Shown here piece by piece: positions 63,920 to 64,000 of a stretch of DNA of 64,000 bases; positions within the stretch are counted from its first letter, which is position 1, and every line of letters starts with the position of its first letter. The notes beneath the pieces were generated by a model. It worked only from the letters and a program-made list of their open reading frames with translations, searched no databases and was not told the DNA's origin. Source of the stretch: Vibrio sp. CB1-14 (GTDB taxonomy: Bacteria; Pseudomonadota; Gammaproteobacteria; Enterobacterales; Vibrionaceae); contig NZ_CP115921.1 of NCBI RefSeq assembly GCF_040412085.2, positions 558,001-622,000 of the forward strand, read 5' to 3'. Both the position numbers and the translations under genes were made by a program.

Positions 63920-64000
63920 TCAAATGATTGATGATATTGCCCTAGGTGCCACTGTACTTGGCACCGGAGGGGGTGGTGATCCCTACAGTGGTGCGCTAAT
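63906..64000 (+). CDS. DUF917-family protein, N-terminal fragment
   Basis: Runs off the end of the window. From the GTG at 63906 (AAGGAAG seven bases upstream) it reads QMIDDIALGATVLGTGGGGDPYSGAL, the glycine-rich N-terminus of the DUF917 (S-methyl thiohydantoin desulfurase-like) family. ATG 63924 is an alternative start. Overlaps the permease stop, so translationally coupled. Confidence 0.7.
   Translation, partial: MIFNDQMIDDIALGATVLGTGGGGDPYSGAL

Noticed and set aside
1..64000. CRISPR arrays, tRNA/rRNA genes, insertion sequences, prophage or integron attC sites
   Set aside because: No regularly spaced repeats, no cloverleaf or rRNA motifs, no transposase or integrase motifs were seen in any frame.

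Overview
The window reads like a piece of a Vibrio-type gammaproteobacterial chromosome. The grounds are a Qrr-type quorum-sensing small RNA with a sigma-54 promoter and LuxO-like sites, a Vibrio-style mtlA-mtlD-mtlR operon, a scrA/scrR/scrB sucrose locus, a DeoR regulator-glmS pair, an NqrB-like protein very close to Vibrio NqrB, and a VasX-like type VI secretion effector. No tRNA, rRNA, CRISPR array, insertion sequence or prophage was recognised. The content is mostly carbon-source and stress-response accessory genes separated by clear intrinsic terminators.

Layout. 1-3 kb: 5' part of a rhamnulokinase gene, an AraC regulator and a GH88 unsaturated uronyl hydrolase, suggesting use of a rhamnose/uronate polysaccharide. 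3.2-6 kb: glmS and its DeoR regulator. 6.1-10.5 kb: agmatine catabolism (LysR regulator, aguB, aguA, APC permease). 10.6-15.5 kb: mannitol operon with hairpins at both internal gene boundaries, four CRP-like sites upstream of mtlA, and a divergent HAD phosphatase. 15.5-20.2 kb: sucrose locus with three matching LacI-type operators; its hydrolase carries an N-terminal extension that resembles a cysteine-less PTS EIIB domain. 20.2-27.9 kb: a metallo-hydrolase, then an orphan PAAR/VasX-like (MIX-like) T6SS effector overlapping a membrane immunity candidate, then SRPBCC, GNAT and EamA genes. 28-37.5 kb: SgrR-like regulator with a divergent 46-codon ORF and a switchable hairpin, FadL-like porin, L,D-transpeptidase, SDR, small membrane protein, TauE/SafE, MFS, a small secreted Cys-pair protein and a possible intergenic sRNA.

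37.7-42.1 kb: a DUF3541-like protein, a lipoprotein hydrolase and a modular secreted polysaccharide lyase. 42.2-48.8 kb: PhzF, then a photolyase island (DUF2256, SDR, FeS photolyase/cryptochrome, Cry-DASH) divergent from an orphan NqrB paralogue. 49-52.4 kb: diguanylate cyclase without the inhibitory site, and an XRE/DUF3612-like regulator divergent from an unknown protein. 52.4-52.8 kb: the Qrr RNA. 52.8-54.7 kb: an Ada-AlkA/Ogt alkylation-repair pair. 55-57.7 kb: maoP-like gene, zinc ribbon, phosphohexomutase with an in-frame 15-bp duplication. 57.7-61.5 kb: iron locus with Fur-boxed TonB receptor, a frameshifted esterase and a decayed LysR gene. 61.5-64 kb: LysR, NCS1 permease and the start of a DUF917 gene.

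Best candidates for follow-up are the T6SS effector/immunity pair, the orphan NqrB next to the photolyases, the EIIB-like domain on the sucrose hydrolase, the SgrR-divergent small ORF/hairpin, and the Qrr locus. All family assignments come from reading motifs; no database search was run.
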